Shown in pieces: positions 49,464 through 57,212 of a DNA stretch of 64,000 bases. Source of the DNA: Mycobacterium sp. 852002-51971_SCH5477799-a (lineage in GTDB: Bacteria > Actinomycetota > Actinomycetes > Mycobacteriales > Mycobacteriaceae). The notes under the pieces are model-generated. The model was not told the DNA's origin. It did no database searches and was given only the letters and a program-made list of their open reading frames with translations. A program made the translations under genes and the position numbers. The stretch covers positions 97,879 through 161,878 of the forward strand of contig NZ_LZIF01000106.1 in the NCBI RefSeq assembly GCF_001667145.1. The letters are read 5' to 3'. Positions within the stretch are counted from its first letter, which is position 1, and each line of letters opens with the position of its first letter.

Positions 49464-49960
49464 GACGCCTGGCGGTTGGTGCGTGCGTCGGCGTCATGCT
49501 CGTAATCGCCGCGCTGACCGCGCCGGCCGCGTCGGCACACGCCACCCGCATATCCACCGATCCCGCGGCCGATGCGGCGCTGACGGCCGGTCCGCAGCGG
49601 GTGAGCGCCACGTTCAACGAGCAGTTGCAGACCACGTTCGCGGCCATGACGGTGGTCGGACCCGACGGCAACGTGTGGTCCGCTGGCGAGCCCGCCGTCC
49701 AGGGTGCGGTGGTCGGCATCGCCCTGCGCGCACTCGGGCCGGCGGGGACCTACACCGTGAACTACCGCGTCACGTCCGCCGACGGCCACGTGGTGTCCGG
49801 GTCGTGGTCATTCAGGCTCACCGTGCCCGGCACCGGCACGCCTGGTCCCCCCGCGGCAAGCCCGGACGTCGGGGGCGCGCTCCCGGTCTGGCCATTCGTG
49901 GTGATCGCGGTGGCGCTCGTCGCCGGCGGCGCGTGGTGGGCGGCGCGGGGCCGACGGTGA
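49460..49960 (+). CDS. CopC-domain copper-binding membrane-anchored protein
   Basis: A 166-residue exported protein: signal peptide ending at ASA-HATRIS so the mature N-terminal His can bind Cu(II). A CopC beta-barrel follows (AALTAGPQRVSATFNE) with the second ligand region SADGHVVSGSWSF, then a Pro/Gly linker and a C-terminal anchor (WPFVVIAVALVAGGAWW). It partners with the YcnI-like gene just upstream (4-base overlap). A CopD-type channel, often the third gene, is not in the neighbourhood. The larger frame from 49109 is a shadow of the YcnI gene. Confidence 0.88.
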   Translation: MRRLAVGACVGVMLVIAALTAPAASAHATRISTDPAADAALTAGPQRVSATFNEQLQTTFAAMTVVGPDGNVWSAGEPAVQGAVVGIALRALGPAGTYTVNYRVTSADGHVVSGSWSFRLTVPGTGTPGPPAASPDVGGALPVWPFVVIAVALVAGGAWWAARGRR

Positions 49961-50067
49961 GAGCGGCGGCGGCCACCGGCGTCCGAGGGGCACCGAGGCG
50001 TCCTGGCATGATGGGACCTTGAACCCGGTGGGGGAACGACGACAGAGGAAGCTCAAGGAGCGGCCGC

Positions 50068-50502
50068 ATGGCAGACCCGCAGGACCCGATCAACAGCGCA
50101 CCCGACGGCGCCGGCACCCCGCCGGAGAAGAAACCGCCCGCCAAGGCGGCGAAAAAGGCCGCGAAAGCGCCGGCCAAGAAAGCACCTGCGAAAAAGGCGC
50201 CGGCCAAGAAGGCACCCGCCAAGAAGGTGCCGCCAAAGAATGTCGAACCCGCACCGCCGAAACCGCCGGACCAGCCGGCCGAGCAACCAGCTGTGCAGCA
50301 GCGCGCCGAAAGCAACGGCGATCTGACCGCTGCCGCCAAAGACGCTGCGGCACAGGCGAAGTCCACGGTGGAGGCCGCAAATAACCCGGTCTCTCCCGCG
50401 GTCGCGGGCCCGTCGGCGGGTCAGTCTCCGGTGCCGCTCATCGTTGCCCTGGCCGTCAGCCTGTTGGCCATCCTGCTCATCCGCCAGCTCCGCCGCCGCT
50501 GA
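50068..50502 (+). CDS. hns: H-NS-like nucleoid/membrane protein (Rv3852 orthologue)
   Basis: A 144-residue protein with an acidic N-terminus and a Lys/Ala/Pro-rich DNA-binding tract at about 20-56 made of KKAPA(K) repeats, like histone H1 tails. An Ala/Gln helix follows, then a C-terminal membrane helix (VPLIVALAVSLLAILLIRQ) with a basic end. So it should tether DNA to the membrane. ATG at 50068 has AAGGAG eight bases upstream. The repeat number is species-variable. It has no sequence relation to enterobacterial H-NS beyond the name. Confidence 0.87.
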   Translation: MADPQDPINSAPDGAGTPPEKKPPAKAAKKAAKAPAKKAPAKKAPAKKAPAKKVPPKNVEPAPPKPPDQPAEQPAVQQRAESNGDLTAAAKDAAAQAKSTVEAANNPVSPAVAGPSAGQSPVPLIVALAVSLLAILLIRQLRRR

Positions 50503-50527
50503 CCGGCAAGCGCCTAACGTGTCAGAA

Positions 50528-51013
50528 ATGACGGTGTCCTTTCGGCCGACCGCCGACCTCGTAGACAGCATCGGTCCCGACGTACGCAGTTGCGACGTGC
50601 AATTCCGCCAGTTGGGGGGCCGGACCGAATTCGCCGGGCCGATCCGCACGGTGCGGTGTTTTCAGGACAACGCGCTGCTGAAATCAGTGCTCTCGGAACC
50701 GGGCGGCGGTAGCGTCTTGGTCATCGACGGCGACGGCTCCGTGCACACCGCGCTGGTCGGCGACGTCATCGCCGAGCTGGCCCGCTCCAACGGCTGGGCC
50801 GGGCTGATCGTCAACGGCGCGGTGCGCGACTCGGCCACGTTGCGGGGCATGGACATCGGCATCAAGGCGTTGGGCACCAACCCCCGCAAGAGCACCAAGA
50901 CCGGTGCGGGCGAACGCGATGTCGAGGTCAGCCTGGGCGGGGTGACGTTCGTGCCGGGCGAAATCGCCTACAGCGACGACGACGGGATCGTCGTCGTCGC
51001 CTCGGCAGAGTGA
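50528..51013 (+). CDS. rraA: RraA-like protein (regulator of RNase E activity)
   Basis: A 161-residue RraA-family protein, often misnamed MenG. Conserved: DVQFRQLGGRTEFAGP, VLVIDGDGSVHTALVGD, GLIVNGAVRDSATL and GTNPRKSTK. Family members bind RNase E or act as oxaloacetate/4-hydroxy-4-methyl-2-oxoglutarate aldolases; the metal-site Asp and Arg of GAVRD are kept. ATG at 50528 (MTVSFRPTADLVD) matches Rv3853; a GTG at 50519 is a weak alternative. It follows hns by 25 bases and converges on ethA with a four-base gap. Confidence 0.92.
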   Translation: MTVSFRPTADLVDSIGPDVRSCDVQFRQLGGRTEFAGPIRTVRCFQDNALLKSVLSEPGGGSVLVIDGDGSVHTALVGDVIAELARSNGWAGLIVNGAVRDSATLRGMDIGIKALGTNPRKSTKTGAGERDVEVSLGGVTFVPGEIAYSDDDGIVVVASAE

Positions 51014-51017
51014 ACCG

Positions 51018-52487
51018 CTAAACCGCTACGGGGGCGGGCTTTTTCGCGAACTTCAAGCCCTCGTCATCGACCTTGCCGCGCCGGATCGTGCGCATGTCGA
51101 TGAAGTAGTTCTGCTTGAGCCGCCACGGTGCCCGCGAACCAGACTTGGGCAACAGGTGCATCGAGCGCCGGAAGTAGCCGGGAGTGAAATCCATGAACGG
51201 CAGCTCGTCGACGTCGCCGCCCGGATGCTGGGGCTCCACGAAGTCAAAACCCTTCGCGTCCATGTAGTTCAGCAATCGGCAGACGAATTCGGAGACCAGG
51301 TCGGCCTTCAGCGTCCAGGACGCGTTCGTGTATCCGAAGGTGATGGCGAAGTTCGGCACACCGGAGAACATCAGGCCCTTGTAGGTCATCAGCGAGGTCA
51401 GGTCGATGTCCTCACCGTTGCGGGTCGGCTTCACCCCGCCCAGCAACTGCATGTTCAAACCCGTTGCGGTGACAATGATGTCGGCCGCCAGCTCCTCACC
51501 CGAGGTGAGCTTGATACCGGTCTTGGTAAACCGGTCGATGGTGTCGGTGACGACGTCGGCCTTGCCGTGCCGGATGGTCCGGAAGAAGTCGCCGTCGGGC
51601 GCCAGGCACAGCCGCTCGTCCCAGACGTTGTAGCGCGGGCCGAAGTGCTTCTCGACGTCGTAGCCCTCCGGTAGGCGCCGCTGTGCCATGGTCATCAGCG
51701 TCTTACGCATGTAACCGGGGGCCTTGCGGGACAACTGGTATTGAAAGGTGCTGAACGCGATGGCTTTCCAACGGTTGGCCATGTGCGCGAGGTGGTCGGG
51801 CAGCAGCCGGTTGGCCTTGACGGCGAAGGGATCGACGCCCGGCAGCGAGCCGATGTAGGTCGGGGAGCGCTGCAGCATCGTCACGTGCCCGGCGCCCGAA
51901 TTGACCAGGGCGGGGATCAGGGTGATCGCGGTGGCGCCGGATCCGATGACGACGACGCGCTTGCCCGCGTAGTCGAGGTCCTCCGGCCAGTGTTGCGGAT
52001 GGACGATGGTGCCCCCGAAGTCGTCGGAACCGGGGAAGGTGGGCGAGTAGCCCTCGTCATAGTTGTAGTAGCCGGTGCAGGCGAACAGGAACGAGCACGT
52101 GATCTCGCTCTGGCTTCCGTCGTGTTCGACGGTCACGGTCCAGAGGTTGTCGGTGTCTGACCAGTCCGCGGCCACCACGCGGTGGCGGTAGCGGATGTTC
52201 TGCTCGATCCTGTTCTCGACCGCGGTCTCCTTGATGTAGGCCTTGATCGACGCGCCGTCGGCGATCGACTTCGCCGAACGCCATGGCTTGAACCGGAAGC
52301 CGAGTGTGAACATGTCGGAGTCCGACCGGATCCCCGGGTATTTGAACAGGTCCCATGTCCCGCCCAGGTCGGCGCGGCGTTCGAGGATGGCGTAGCTCTT
52401 TGTCGGGCAGCGTTCCTGCAGGTGCCAGGCCGCGCTCACGCCAGAGATGCCGGCGCCCACGATGAGGACGTCAAGGTGCTCAGTCAT
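51018..52487 (-). CDS. ethA: Baeyer-Villiger flavin monooxygenase EthA
   Basis: A 489-residue class B monooxygenase that uses NADPH and FAD. It has two Rossmann motifs (VLIVGAGISGVSAAWHL; VVVIGSGATAITLIPAL) and the Baeyer-Villiger fingerprint FGGTIVHPQHWP. Its native substrates are ketones, perhaps in mycolate metabolism; it activates ethionamide and related prodrugs. It has the same length as Rv3854c and no truncation. It is divergent from ethR, with the three-repeat operator between. Confidence 0.96.
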   Translation of the reverse strand: MTEHLDVLIVGAGISGVSAAWHLQERCPTKSYAILERRADLGGTWDLFKYPGIRSDSDMFTLGFRFKPWRSAKSIADGASIKAYIKETAVENRIEQNIRYRHRVVAADWSDTDNLWTVTVEHDGSQSEITCSFLFACTGYYNYDEGYSPTFPGSDDFGGTIVHPQHWPEDLDYAGKRVVVIGSGATAITLIPALVNSGAGHVTMLQRSPTYIGSLPGVDPFAVKANRLLPDHLAHMANRWKAIAFSTFQYQLSRKAPGYMRKTLMTMAQRRLPEGYDVEKHFGPRYNVWDERLCLAPDGDFFRTIRHGKADVVTDTIDRFTKTGIKLTSGEELAADIIVTATGLNMQLLGGVKPTRNGEDIDLTSLMTYKGLMFSGVPNFAITFGYTNASWTLKADLVSEFVCRLLNYMDAKGFDFVEPQHPGGDVDELPFMDFTPGYFRRSMHLLPKSGSRAPWRLKQNYFIDMRTIRRGKVDDEGLKFAKKPAPVAV

Positions 52488-52500
52488 GACGCCAACGCTA

Positions 52501-52560
52501 TCAACACCGTGTTGAGTCAGTCAACACCATGTCGAAACTTTCAACACCGTGTAAAGTAGC
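52501..52560. promoter_or_regulatory. EthR operator, three 20-base repeats
   Basis: TCAACACC starts at 52501, 52521 and 52541, exactly 20 bases apart. The first copy is a perfect palindrome, TCAACAC-C-GTGTTGA. The other two have the left half and a decayed right half. EthR is known to bind the ethA-ethR intergenic region cooperatively as a multimer. Both start codons lie within 15 bases of the operator. Confidence 0.88.
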
Positions 52561-52564
52561 GGCC

Positions 52565-53203
52565 GTGACTACCGTCGGTTCCGCCCGCACCCACCGAGGC
52601 AGGCGTTCTGCGCGCCCCTCCGGCGACGACCGTGAACTGGCCATCCTGTCCACCGCCGAGCGGCTGCTAAGAGAGCGCTCGCTCGCCGACATCTCGGTCG
52701 ATGACCTGGCCAAGGGCGCCGGACTGTCCCGGCCGACGTTCTACTTTTACTTTCCGTCCAAAGACGCGGTGTTGTTCACCCTGTTCGAGCGCGTGATCAT
52801 GGAAGCCGACTCCGCGCTGGAGACCATGGTCGCCAATCCGCCCGCCGACTTGAAAGCGTTGTGGCGCATCGGGATCAATGTGTTCGTCGAGACGTTCGGG
52901 GCGCATCGGGCGGTGTCGCTGGCCGCCGACGCCGCGCGCACCAACAAGGACGTCGGCGAGCTGTGGTCGCGCTTCATGGAGAAATGGGTCGAGCACACCA
53001 CCACCGTGATCGAAGCCGAGCGGGCCCGCGGCGCCGCGCCGGTGACGCTGCCGGCCCGCAATCTGTCGGCCGCGCTGAACCTGCTCAACGAGAAGGTCAT
53101 GCTCAGCTCGTTCGCCGACGGGCGACCGTCGGTGCCCGACGAGCAACTGCTCGACACGCTGGTGCATGTCTGGGTCAGCAGCGTCTACGGCAAGGCCTGC
53201 TGA
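52565..53203 (+). CDS. ethR: TetR/CamR-family repressor EthR
   Basis: A 212-residue repressor of ethA. The HTH (ADISVDDLAKGAGLSRPTF, then YFYFPSKDAV) is nearly identical to Rv3855. The helical ligand domain with its hydrophobic tunnel (WRIGINVFVETFG, LWSRFMEKWVEHTTTV, ALNLLNEKV) is well kept. The GTG at 52565 gives VTTVGSARTHRGRRSARPSG; the 12 codons upstream overlap the operator. The N-terminal tail before the HTH is variable between species. Confidence 0.95.
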   Translation: MTTVGSARTHRGRRSARPSGDDRELAILSTAERLLRERSLADISVDDLAKGAGLSRPTFYFYFPSKDAVLFTLFERVIMEADSALETMVANPPADLKALWRIGINVFVETFGAHRAVSLAADAARTNKDVGELWSRFMEKWVEHTTTVIEAERARGAAPVTLPARNLSAALNLLNEKVMLSSFADGRPSVPDEQLLDTLVHVWVSSVYGKAC

Positions 53204-53226
53204 CCAGCACCTGTCGGGACAGTATG

Positions 53227-53240
53227 CGAACATATGTTCG
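53227..53240. promoter_or_regulatory. LexA/SOS-box-like palindrome over the dinB start
   Basis: CGAAC-ATAT-GTTCG is a perfect palindrome matching the core of the mycobacterial SOS box, TCGAAC-N4-GTTCGA, without the outer T and A. The ATG of dinB (53234) is inside it. Confidence 0.65.
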
Positions 53241-54448
53241 TGCGGTGCGATGCTTCCATCCTGCACGCGGACCTCGACTCGTTCTACGCGTCCGTCGAAC
53301 AGCGCGACGACCCCACCCTGCGCGGGCGCCCGGTGATCGTGGGCGGAGGTGTGGTGCTGGCCGCGAGTTACGACGCCAAGGCCTACGGCGTGCGGACGGC
53401 CATGGGCGGGTCGCAAGCGCGGCGGCTGTGTCCGCGCGCCGTCGTGGTGCCCCCGCGGATGAGCGCGTACTCGCGCGCGAGTGATGCGGTCTTCGAGGTG
53501 TTCCGCGATTGCTCCCCGATCGTCGAGGCGTTGTCGGTGGACGAGGCCTTTCTCGACGTCGGCGGGCTGCGCCGGGTCAGCGGCACGCCGGTCGCGATCG
53601 CCGAGCGGCTGCGGGCCGATGTGCGTGACCGCGTCGGGCTGCCGATCACCGTCGGCGTCGCCCGCACGAAGTTCCTCGCCAAGGTCGCCAGCCAGGAAGC
53701 CAAGCCCGACGGGCTGCTGCTGGTGCCGCCCGATCAGGAGCTGGCGTTCCTACGGCCGCTGCCGGTGCGCCGGCTCTGGGGTGTCGGCGCGGTGACCGCT
53801 GAGAAACTGCGCGCGCACGGCATCGTGACCGTCGCGGACGTCGCCGAGCTCAGCGAGTCCGCACTGGGCTCGATGGTCGGCGGTGCGATGGGCCGCCAGC
53901 TGTACGCGTTGTCCCGCAATATCGACCGTCGTCGTGTGACCACCGGCGTGCACCGCCGGTCCGTCGGCGCTCAGCGGGCGCTGGGGCGCGCCGGAAATAC
54001 GATGTCGGACAACGAAATCGACGCGGTGGTGGTGAATCTTATCGACCGCATCACCGGCCGCATGCGGGCGGCGGCACGTACCGGTCGCACGGTGATGCTG
54101 CGGCTGCGCTTCGACGACTTCACGCGCGTGACCCGATCGCACACGTTGCCGTGGGCCACCTCGTCCACGGCGCCTCTCCTGGCCGCCGCACGTCGATTGG
54201 TCGCGGATGCCGCGCCGCTGGTCGCCCAGCGCGGCCTGACTTTGGTCGGATTCGCGGTGTCGGGCATTGACCGCGGCGGCTCCCAACAGTTGATGCTGCC
54301 GTTCGGCGACCTGAAGCGTCGCGTGCCCGGCGATGACATCGACGCGGCCATCGACCGGGTGCGCCGGCGCTACGGCAAGTCGGCGCTCACGCCCGCGGTG
54401 CTGCTGGGCCGCGATCCGGGCTTCGAAATGCCGCACCTACCGGACTAA
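53234..54448 (+). CDS. dinB: Y-family DNA polymerase IV, DinB3 type
   Basis: A 404-residue translesion polymerase. Palm motifs HADLDSFYASVEQ (first Asp) and EALSVDEAFLDVG (Asp-Glu) are intact, as is the steric-gate region (PVIVGGGVVLAASYDAKAYGV). The thumb HhH (WGVGAVTAEKLRAHG), the little-finger domain and the beta-clamp motif QLMLPFG near residue 355 follow. By position beside ethR it resembles M. smegmatis DinB3; H37Rv has no full gene here. ATG at 53234 lies inside the LexA-like box; GTG at 53240 is another start in the same frame. It converges on the PHP gene with overlapping stops (CTAA). Confidence 0.9.
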   Translation: MFVRCDASILHADLDSFYASVEQRDDPTLRGRPVIVGGGVVLAASYDAKAYGVRTAMGGSQARRLCPRAVVVPPRMSAYSRASDAVFEVFRDCSPIVEALSVDEAFLDVGGLRRVSGTPVAIAERLRADVRDRVGLPITVGVARTKFLAKVASQEAKPDGLLLVPPDQELAFLRPLPVRRLWGVGAVTAEKLRAHGIVTVADVAELSESALGSMVGGAMGRQLYALSRNIDRRRVTTGVHRRSVGAQRALGRAGNTMSDNEIDAVVVNLIDRITGRMRAAARTGRTVMLRLRFDDFTRVTRSHTLPWATSSTAPLLAAARRLVADAAPLVAQRGLTLVGFAVSGIDRGGSQQLMLPFGDLKRRVPGDDIDAAIDRVRRRYGKSALTPAVLLGRDPGFEMPHLPD

Positions 54449-55452
54449 TTTGAGCCGGTCCACTCCAGTAGCCGCTCGGCTGGCCAGGTGTTGACGATCC
54501 GGTCGACGGGAACCCCCGCGTCCAGCGCCCGCTGCGCGCCATAGCCCAAAAAATCCAGCTGGCCGGGCGCGTGGGCGTCGGTGTCGATGCTGAACACGCA
54601 TCCGATCTCCAGGGCCAGGTTCAGCAGCCGGCGGGGCGGATCGCGGCGCTCGGGGCGGGAGTTGATCTCGACCGCCGTGCCGTGGTCGCGGCATGCGGTG
54701 AACACCGCCTCGGCGTCGAACTTGGATTCCGGCCGGATGCCGCGATTCCCGGAGACCAGCCGGCCGGTGCAGTGGCCCAGCACGTCGGCGTGCGGGTTGG
54801 CCACGGCGCGCAGCATCCGCCGGGTCATCGCGGGCGCATCCATCGACAGCTTGGAATGCACGCTGGCCACCACGACGTCGAGGCGCTCCAGGAGCTCGGG
54901 TTCCTGGTCGAGGCTGCCGTCCTCGAGGATGTCGACCTCGATGCCGGTGAGGATGCGCATCGGCGCGAACTTCTCCTGCAAGCCCTCGATGACGTCGAGC
55001 TGCTTGCGTAACCGCTCGGGCGAGAGGCCGTTGGCGATCGTCAGTCGCGGCGAGTGATCGGTCAGTGCGCAGTACTCGTGGCCCAGCGCCGCCGCGCTGG
55101 CCATCATCTCCTCGATCGGCGCCGAGCCGTCCGACCAGTTGGAATGCAGATGCAGATCGCCGCGCAGCGCGGAACGGATGTCACCGCCGCCGAGATCCTC
55201 TGCGGTGGAACGGAGTTCGACCAACAGGTCCGGTTCGCGGCCGGACCACGCCTGGTCGATGACCTTGGCGGTCTTGGGGCCGATGCCCGGCAACGTCTGC
55301 CAGCTGTTGGCCTGGCCGTGACGCTCGCGGGTCGCTTCGTCGAGGGCCTCGATGATGTCGGCCGCGTTGCGATAGGCCATCACGCGCCTGGGATCGTGCC
55401 GGCTCCGGTCCTTGAAGTAGGCGATCTGCCGTAACGCCGCTACCGGATCCAT
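54445..55452 (-). CDS. PHP-domain hydrolase with N-terminal HhH (Rv3856c orthologue)
   Basis: A 335-residue protein like the C-terminal half of bacterial PolX but without the polymerase core. Residues 1-80 hold a helix-hairpin-helix (WQTLPGIGPKTAKVIDQA). Residues 95-335 are a PHP phosphoesterase: GDLHLHSNWSDGS, CALTDHSPRL, TGIEVDILEDGSLD, VVASVHSKL, NPHADVLGHCTG and SIDTDAHAP, which supply the nine metal ligands. It probably acts as a 3'-5' exonuclease or phosphatase in DNA repair. Lying next to dinB supports a repair link, though they are convergent. Confidence 0.88.
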   Translation of the reverse strand: MDPVAALRQIAYFKDRSRHDPRRVMAYRNAADIIEALDEATRERHGQANSWQTLPGIGPKTAKVIDQAWSGREPDLLVELRSTAEDLGGGDIRSALRGDLHLHSNWSDGSAPIEEMMASAAALGHEYCALTDHSPRLTIANGLSPERLRKQLDVIEGLQEKFAPMRILTGIEVDILEDGSLDQEPELLERLDVVVASVHSKLSMDAPAMTRRMLRAVANPHADVLGHCTGRLVSGNRGIRPESKFDAEAVFTACRDHGTAVEINSRPERRDPPRRLLNLALEIGCVFSIDTDAHAPGQLDFLGYGAQRALDAGVPVDRIVNTWPAERLLEWTGSN

Positions 55453-55474
55453 GACTCCAGTGTGCCCGCCCCGC

Positions 55475-55915
55475 TCACCAGAGCTGGCCGGCGACGAACC
55501 CGGCGAGCAGCACGCCGAACCCGCCGATCTCCCCGGCGATCAGCAGCGTCATCGCGACCGCGATGCTCCGGTCGGCGTGTTCGAACTGGTTGACGGTGTC
55601 GCGGCGCGCCCCGTGGTAGATGTAGGCCAGGATGGCCGCCACGAAAAAGAAGACGACCACGCCCGCGGCCGTCAGGTTCACCCACACCGGCCAGGCGCTC
55701 AGCTGAACGAAGACGGCCAGCAGCAGCGTCGCGAACGAATACAGCAACGCGGCGCGGTGAGCGATGTCGACGTAGGGATGCGCAAGGTGGGTCTCCGACG
55801 TCATCATCTCGCGGTATTTCCACACGCCCAGAATCAGCGCAAGCAGGAAGATCAGGCCCGCCGCCAGCAGGGTGATCTTGGTGTCTATTCCGAGGGAGCC
55901 ACACACAGCAGTCAT
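55475..55915 (-). CDS. Four-helix membrane protein (Rv3857c region)
   Basis: A 146-residue membrane protein with helices at about 12-30, 52-70, 76-97 and 118-145. A cytosolic or external loop (YREMMTSETHLAHPYVDIAHR) has several His residues. The H37Rv counterpart is, as I recall, annotated as much shorter, so this may be the full-length form. It follows the PHP gene in the map by 22 bases on the same strand and probably heads that transcript. Function unknown. Confidence 0.78.
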   Translation of the reverse strand: MTAVCGSLGIDTKITLLAAGLIFLLALILGVWKYREMMTSETHLAHPYVDIAHRAALLYSFATLLLAVFVQLSAWPVWVNLTAAGVVVFFFVAAILAYIYHGARRDTVNQFEHADRSIAVAMTLLIAGEIGGFGVLLAGFVAGQLW

Positions 55916-55966
55916 CGCGCGCCTGAGTTTAGTTGCCCTTCATAAACCCCGGCTAACGTCATTGGC

Positions 55967-56818
55967 ATGCGATTCGCTTTCAAGACTTCCCCGCAGAACA
56001 CCACCTGGGCACAGATGCTCTCCGTCTGGCAAGCGGCCGATGACATCGAGGTCTACGAGTCCGGGTGGACGTTCGACCACTTCTACCCGATCTTCTCCGA
56101 CAGCAGCGGGCCCTGCCTGGAGGGCTGGACGACGCTGACCGCGCTCGCGCAGGCCACCAAGCGGCTGCGGGTGGGGACTTTGGTGACCGGTATCCACTAC
56201 CGCCACCCCGCGGTCCTGGCCAACATGGTTGCCGCGCTGGACATCATTTCGAACGGACGGCTCGAGCTGGGGATCGGCGCCGGCTGGAACGAAGAGGAGT
56301 CGGGCGCCTACGGCATCGAGCTGGGCAGCATCAAGGAACGCTTCGACCGCTTCGAGGAGGCGTGCGAGGTGCTGACCAGCCTGCTCAGCCGCGAGACCAC
56401 GGACTTCGACGGCAAGTTCTACCAGCTCAAGGGCGCCCGCAACGAGCCCAAGGGGCCGCAGCGGCCGCACCCGCCGATCTGCATCGGCGGCAGTGGGGAG
56501 AAGCGCACCCTGCGGATCACCGCCCGCTACGCCCAACACTGGAATTTCGTGGGCGGTCCGCCCGACGTCTTCGCCCACAAGCGTGACGTGCTGGCCTCGC
56601 ACTGCGCGGACATCGGCCGCGATCCCAAGGAGATCACGCTCTCGGCACACCTGCGCCTGGAGCCGGACCTGGACTACGGGAAAGTCATCGAGGACGCGGC
56701 CGGGCTGGCCGCCGAAGGCTTGGATCTGGGCATCGTCTACCTTCCCCCGCCGCACGACCCGGCCGTGCTGGAACCGCTCGCCGAGGCGATCCGCGACTCG
56801 GGTCTATGGGAGCGGTGA
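55967..56818 (+). CDS. LLM-class F420-dependent oxidoreductase
   Basis: A 283-residue luciferase-like TIM-barrel oxidoreductase of the F420-using group. Characteristic stretches: MRFAFKTSPQNTTWAQML, VYESGWTFDHFYPIF, RLRVGTLVTGIHYRHPAVL, RLELGIGAGWNEEE and PPICIGGSGEKRTLRI. Many such enzymes reduce enones or imines in mycobacterial secondary metabolism; the substrate cannot be named. ATG at 55967. It is divergent from the four-helix membrane gene with 51 bases between them. I recall no gene like it at this place in H37Rv, so it may be an insertion or a loss there. Confidence 0.88.
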   Translation: MRFAFKTSPQNTTWAQMLSVWQAADDIEVYESGWTFDHFYPIFSDSSGPCLEGWTTLTALAQATKRLRVGTLVTGIHYRHPAVLANMVAALDIISNGRLELGIGAGWNEEESGAYGIELGSIKERFDRFEEACEVLTSLLSRETTDFDGKFYQLKGARNEPKGPQRPHPPICIGGSGEKRTLRITARYAQHWNFVGGPPDVFAHKRDVLASHCADIGRDPKEITLSAHLRLEPDLDYGKVIEDAAGLAAEGLDLGIVYLPPPHDPAVLEPLAEAIRDSGLWER

Positions 56819-57212
56819 TGCCGCTCTCACGGCGCAGCCCGGACTGTCCGGCGAAAATCCCTCCGGGCACACTCTGAGCAAACCCGCCGCGCGCCAGTCG
56901 AGGCGCCGGGCGGGCGGTCAGGCGCCGAAGAGCAGTAAGTCCTGAGCGGTCACCAAGCGCTCGTGTTTGGCAGGAAATTCCCGACTTTTCACCGGGTGAC
57001 GCAACCATGACCAGGCGATTCGCCCCATCCGTGTCCGAGGTAATGGGTGGATATGCACAAGAATCTCTCCTGCGATCGGTCCGTTCAACCGGGAAACCGG
57101 TGTGACCCCCATGTGAGCGGGCTCACAACGGGTTATTAGACACCTGCCGTCTGGCAAACAGTGGGAGACTCGCCGGGCAAATCCGGCCGCGTTTCTGGTG
57201 TGACTGCTGTTA
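56819..57212. other. 394-base gap between convergent genes
   Basis: The LLM gene ends at 56818 and gltD ends at 57213, so no promoter is needed, yet the gap is long and carries a perfect CRP-type palindrome at 57112. A minus-strand frame of 64 codons begins at that palindrome (57112 to 56918), but its third-position G+C is low for this genome, so I do not call a gene. Confidence 0.5.
57112..57127. promoter_or_regulatory. CRP-type palindrome in a convergent intergenic region
   Basis: TGTGA-GCGGGC-TCACA matches the CRP consensus at all ten positions and is a seven-base perfect inverted repeat around GG. No annotated promoter should lie here, so it may serve an unrecognised small RNA or short gene. 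Confidence 0.55.

Noticed and set aside
56918..57157. Small minus-strand gene in the LLM-gltD gap
   Set aside because: No ribosome site that convinces, and low third-position G+C; kept only as a possibility tied to the CRP site.
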